NCBI RefSeq assembly: GCF_013373865.1
Contig: NC_050469.1
Span: 28,133,546 to 28,197,545, forward strand
DNA from: Monomorium pharaonis
Taxonomy: Eukaryota; Arthropoda; Insecta; Hymenoptera; Formicidae
Direction of reading: 5' to 3'
Length of the DNA stretch: 64,000 nt
This document shows, one piece after another, positions 58,750 to 64,000 of the stretch. Made by a program: the position numbers and the translations under genes. The notes under the pieces were generated by a model. It was given only the letters and a program-made list of their open reading frames with translations, searched no databases and was not told the origin of the DNA. Every line of letters begins with the position of its first letter. Position 1 is the first letter of the stretch.

Positions 58750-61700
58750 CGGTCGAGCGTGCACGCGCGTATTCACGATAGCCGATTAAATCCCCGTACA
58801 GCGGCGATGGCGGCTCTCCTCCGTCTTTTAAACGGACGGACGGCTCTCGGTCGAGTGCTCCTCGAGTTTTTGCTTGGCCGTTGCCGTCGCTAATGAGACC
58901 GCAGCCACCCTACTTTTTCCTACTTTTCCTCTTTACCGGAGAACGATGCACGTATTCCACCTACCACGCGAGACTCAGGCGTAAATTGGCGTAGTGGTGC
59001 GCGGGGGAATAAAAAGCGAGAGAGGCACCGCGACGGAAGATCTGAAATTACGCCACGGTCTATGCGGCACGCGTTTCTTTCTTCTTGCTTCTTTTTTGTC
59101 AGCACGCCGACAATTACCGCTCGATGCCGTCTGCGAAATGTCGCCGTGTCGGAATTTCGTACGACGAACGAGAACCTAAAACGAGTTAGGGTGCAGTCGT
59201 GCGTGGAAACAGGAAGTATCTGTTACCGGAGTGCGGTAAGAAAGCTCGTGAAGAAGACGAAAAAAAAAAATACGCGAATGAGAGAAGGATCAGTCTACTT
59301 TGTTTTAATACACACAAAGTATTTCATACTTTTCGGAACATTTTATGATTGACAGATGTTAAACATAATTGCGAGAAACATTATCGATTATTATAAAGTT
59401 TTGTACATTTGTAAATTTGAGAAAACTCGCGATATATTAATTTAATGTAGCAGAGTGTGTTGATGTGTATTAAATAAACAGAAAATTTAAAGTTAAGAAA
59501 ATTAAAGTTAATTTTTAAAAAGTTTGCAAGAACTATAGTTTAAATCCAATGGCTGGATTGTCGCGAGAGTAAATATGGAATGTGACTTCCGTCGACCACT
59601 CCCTGACGGTCCCGGAAGTCGATAAAGCAAAAGATTCTCCTCCGTTGTCGTCGTCCTTTGCGATTATCCTTCGCGGGGGCAAAGTCGTACCATATATTAC
59701 TTTCTTTCGTGATATATTGCTCTGTTGGGAGAACAAGCATCGAATCGGGATACGTCGAAAATTATGTTTGTTCGGTCAGTATATCGCCTCTACCTCTTTA
59801 AACTTTCAGCTATCCGGTAATCCTTCCTGACATCGCTATTTCGCAATTTCCATTCGAAATTGTTTTCCCCCGGTACACACGAATCATATGTTCAATCAAC
59901 AAAAATATTGAAAATTTTTAATTATACCGACAATTTATTTTTAAAATGTAAACTGTAAATCGGTCAATAATTTTGAAATATTCAACAAGAAAGTGCTTAC
60001 GGTATTTCTTTTCTTAAATAAAGTTGCATAAAGTAATTCTTTTAGTTGCATATGCTTGTCAACGATAAACAATTCACTTTTTGTATAAATATAATCTGCG
60101 TGCGAAAAAATATAATTATTACAAGATCTGTAAATAAGAATAAGCTAGTGTTGAAGTTTAAGGTAATGTCGGAATAAATTTCGTAAGAGACTCGGAGAAA
60201 TTTGCGACCAAAGTTTTCATGATTCAATTACTACTACTTCGAGAAGATAATTGTTAAAAATAATCGAAACTCCGCAGGCGAATAAACGTGATGAATAATG
60301 CATCGCTACGTTGAACAAACTCTATCCTTGATACTAGCGATACTGGTCGCCGCGTCGGCAGAGCTCTCGCGGCGCTCGCAATTTAATTAGTTAATTTCAG
60401 ATTGTAAGCCGGACTATAAGTCTGCTTGTAATTTGCGGCAGTATCATAAGTTCAGAAATTAAATTAACATTTACGCGAATGTCATCGGAAAATTCATTGC
60501 AATGGTAAAACTTTGACACGTGTATAAATCTTTTTTAAAATTTACAAGAGATGTCACATATTTTTTAGCAATAAATGTCCGCCGTCGATAAACTGGTTAA
60601 TTTTAATATTATAAAGATATGAGGATTGATATAATATTAATAATAAAATGTAAGACAAAATAAACGATTAAAAACGACTGACTATTCCAGTTTAACACAA
60701 ATATATGAAGATTGTGTGTGCGTGTGCATATTCTATTTCTGCTTAGAAAATTAGATGTACTATAAAACGCAATATGCGCGGATATAGGAAAGCTTTATCG
60801 CGCTCGACGATTTTTATGGGCGCGGTTCTCGGGTGGGGTTCAAGAGCAGGACGTATCACTGCACGGAGATGCATCATGCAAAAGGCGCGTGGCTAGTAAT
60901 AGGAAGGAACTGCGTACGTGCGTGTGGGAAGCTTAGCGCCGACGTAAGGCCAGCCGGGAGAGAAGAAGCTTGAATTGACGCTGATTGGGCGTGCGACAAA
61001 CATCCGGTCGCATTTCACGTCCCACGACAGGGAGTGCGCCTCTCTTTCTTCGTTGCAACCGCACGTTTGTGCGCCGCGAGACAGATCGGGCGCGATTGCT
61101 TCTCGCTTTACCAGATAAAGAGAGGAAGGCGAAGTCGTATCTTCTACACTTCGTACATCTCGTGCGAACGCGCTTCCGCCTTTTTACTACTCGGCACATG
61201 TATATACGCGCTCGCCGCGTTTAACAGGAGATGGAGTTTTTTCGCCGACAGTATCGTTGCGAGCAATTTTCTCCATCCACCGTTGACACGTGTACACACG
61301 CGATGACAGCGTAATCGCGATTTCTTAGATTAATGACGAAAGAATTATTCAACGGAGATGAATGCACTTTTTGTCAGCGGTGCGGCAACCGACGGAAGTC
61401 CGAGAGATATTATTTCACGGCTCTCGCGCGAAAGGAAGACTTGCGACGCGCTAAAAAAGAAGAGGGAAAAAAAATGAGCCGCGACACCGTTAACGATAAA
61501 TTTCCTGCCGCTCTGCCTTTGTGTCCCTCGGTATCCTACTTTAAATAGCGTTTACGCGTCACTGTCCAAAATGTAAAACAACGATTTATCGCGCGATAGC
61601 GCGCCCGTGCACAAAAACGGCGATGCATAGCTGCAGACGCCACGACAGCTGACACTATCGCGACGCGACGAGGCGGAATCCTACGAGCGATCTAAAATTG

Positions 61701-64000
61701 CCACGTTGTGCGTCCGTGGATTCCGCTAATTTGTTACTGCCATCGCGATAATGCATTTTACTACAGGAGTGACGTCGCTGACGCTCTTTAAGAATGCCGC
61801 GAAAAACATTCACGTTACATAAGAACTCGCAATATATTTTGATATAAAACACCGCTAGAGAAATATAATTTATTACGCTACAATTATCCTGTATAATTTT
61901 ATACAAATAATATAATTAATCCTTGGTTTATAATATACGTGGACATATATATATAATCTGAAAGATTATATAATTCGTTCAATAAACATATTTTTATTCG
62001 GCACAAAATGGTTCTGAATGTAATTTTCGAAAATTTATATGAAAACAAGAGACGGCAGATTCGAGATAATGAAACGATCTAATTAACACTGATTTAATGC
62101 GGACGGGTGAAATACAACTGTACTTGATTAGATGCCGAGCAGTTTCCGGCCTCGATAAATCGCGCATAGTCCGTCTTGTCTTATCTATATTGGTAGTGCA
62201 ATTATAAACACCGAGATGCAATGTCTCGTAGTACAGTTTCCAAGATATCGTCGTACATTTACCAACAGGACTGTCCAGCCTGGATTAGATATAGTTGGTT
62301 ATGAAGCTGCCAGTATTGATGTGATATTACATGTCAATGTCCGCGCACTAGTGTGTATTAAACTCTATGATTGACGATACGAGAGTGGATTCTCGTATCC
62401 TGCGATCGGCTGCAGAATTCCACGGTGTCTCGCGGCTTATCTATTAAGATTGATTCGCGTAAGATCACGGCATTATTAACCAACTCCGGTTGCTGCGTGT
62501 ACGAGGATTTATGCGCCGGTCTCTTAGTCTCTAGGTATAGTATCGTATCGTAGGAACAAGTCATATATCTCGACCTTCCTCCCGTCTCCAATATGAAGCA
62601 CGTGTTGCAGGATCATAACGAATATTTTATGATAACAGATATGTCCGTTAGTATTGCAGCGGTGTAAATTATGATCTGTCGTCGGGGAAGAGCTTCGCGG
62701 TCATGTAAGCGCGCGGTTTACATTCTGGAAGTCGTTTGCAATACTATCGCGCCTCATGAAAAATATATATCCCTTCTTCCTCTTACGCAAGCGATATTTC
62801 GAAGGAAAATCGATCTTCTAGAACAATCTCGTCGACTAGGTGTCGAAGAAAACTTGTTAAGCTCTCACTCAACGAGACTGGTCGCGTATTGCGCGCGCGC
62901 GTACGGGGGAAATTATACTTTAATTGCTTCGATTCTCGTGCGAGAAAAATGCGAAACTTCGCGTGTACGTAATAACTAAAACATCGGCCACGATATAATT
63001 TCCGCACCTTTGGAAATATCAGACGCTTGACGCTCACGCGACACGTTTCGTTTTAGGTGCTACATTTCGGAAGCGCTCTACTGTGCGTGCGATCATTATT
63101 ACCGTATATTTTTCAACAAAGTACCGCGGCGGACGTTGTACTTGCATGCCGTCTCGCTATTGTGGAGACGGACTGAACAGAATCGTAGAACCGGAGCGAA
63201 GCGCGCGTCTCAGGAAGCGAGATTGTTCGTCTCCTCTCTAATTAACTGTGAATTTACTTCTCTCTGCCTGACGCGCACCGTAGTTGGGCAAGACTCCTAC
63301 AGGACTGCAGGATATCGAAGAAAACTGGAATTGAGCCAGTTATAGTACGGAAATATATACATGACCTTTATACGTATATATGTATACGCTTGCTTGCATA
63401 TAGATATACCTAACTATTGCGCTCGTACATTTAAATAGGATCTCTAGGTCTCTAAGACCGAAGGTACCTGCCAATTCGCTGAGTCCACAAACTATTTCGC
63501 CTTTGCGCGGGTTGTTCGTGTTTCCTATGGAGGCCTTCTGTACGAGAGTTCTCGGATACAACGGTAGAAGAGATGTACGCGGCTCGCTAAAATTCGCGAG
63601 TATCTTCGTTTGCGCACCGCTTCGTTTACCAAGTGAGCGATCAAAGGACACACTGCGTTTAAATTTAGGAGGTATTTAAATTTTTTAACGTCGTTTCCCG
63701 ACATGAGAGAGCGTAAGAAAATTTTTTTGCCCCAGGAAAGAAAAACGGTAACGATATCACTTTCGTTAATAATAATTAATTCAACATTTCAGACTCTGTT
63801 ATGCGGCACGCAACACGTAATTAGAGATATGAAACATCCTGCACAGCCAATGATGATTTCATGCGTTTCTTATTCTTTGATTATCAAAAAAGTAATTAGT
63901 ATAATTTTTTCCTGTACGCGATTTTCTTCACAACGACTGCACGTATATTTACGTATAATGAACGGTGTGTCGGGTGCGTGACAAAAAAATTTTATTACTA

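Larger units (their letters stand above)
40053..64000. other. Upstream intron and/or 5' flank of sfl, no confirmed gene
   Basis: The minus-strand acceptor ATTATTGCAG at 40053-40061 shows that at least the left part is intronic. CpG-rich islands occur at about 40.4-40.8, 43.0-45.3, 48.5-49.8, 50.8-51.6, 53.0-54.3, 54.6-55.6, 55.9-56.6, 57.4-59.2, 60.8-61.7 and 62.3-63.6 kb, separated by AT-rich DNA (45.6-48.4 and 51.7-52.8 kb most strongly). I saw no ORF with a recognisable domain, no tRNA and no rRNA. The 57128-57222 exon candidate and several simple repeats are listed separately. Confidence 0.7.

Overview
The window is animal nuclear DNA and most likely comes from an insect. It has spliced coding exons with GT-AG borders, introns of 0.5 to 32 kb, many (GA)n/(CT)n microsatellites, and AT-rich stretches alternating with CpG-rich islands. 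The low gene density, tolerance of CpG and insect-like protein sequence point to a hymenopteran, probably an ant. The group assignment is an inference; no species is claimed. I found no bacterial-style operons, rRNA, tRNA, CRISPR array or intact transposon.

One protein-coding gene is supported. It lies on the minus strand and encodes the bifunctional heparan sulfate N-deacetylase/N-sulfotransferase (NDST; sulfateless, sfl, in Drosophila). Five coding exons were assembled by translation, splice signals and intron phase: 40052-39855, 7459-7207, 5920-5729, 1384-1041 and 541-253. Every junction keeps frame and together they encode 425 continuous residues, covering the lumenal stem and most of the N-deacetylase half. 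The sulfotransferase half lies beyond the left edge. The exon with the Golgi membrane anchor was not proven, but an ORF ending at 57128 has a hydrophobic segment, a GTAAGT donor and the required phase, so it is offered as a candidate.

Layout: 1-7459 holds four exons with introns of 0.5, 4.3 and 1.3 kb. 7460-39854 is a 32.4-kb intron. 40053-64000 is upstream intron or 5' flank. The large intron alternates AT-rich DNA with islands of higher GC. It contains a partial tandem duplication (16.58-17.0 kb) next to a 10-bp minisatellite (17.04-17.5 kb), a 135-bp tandem duplication (29.23-29.5 kb), and a 5-kb stretch (18.9-23.9 kb) with repeated, diverged sequence modules.

The least explained signal is that set of modules. 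Three to five copies share an AATCGGCCAAGGTCC-like block followed by one or two TTATCG boxes and then ATGCAAATCACG, a POU-octamer-like element. They read in different frames, so they are not exons. They could be diverged copies of a repeat or duplicated enhancer units inside the sfl intron. A nested palindrome with a DRE-like TATCGATA core at 53049-53106 is a second candidate regulatory structure.
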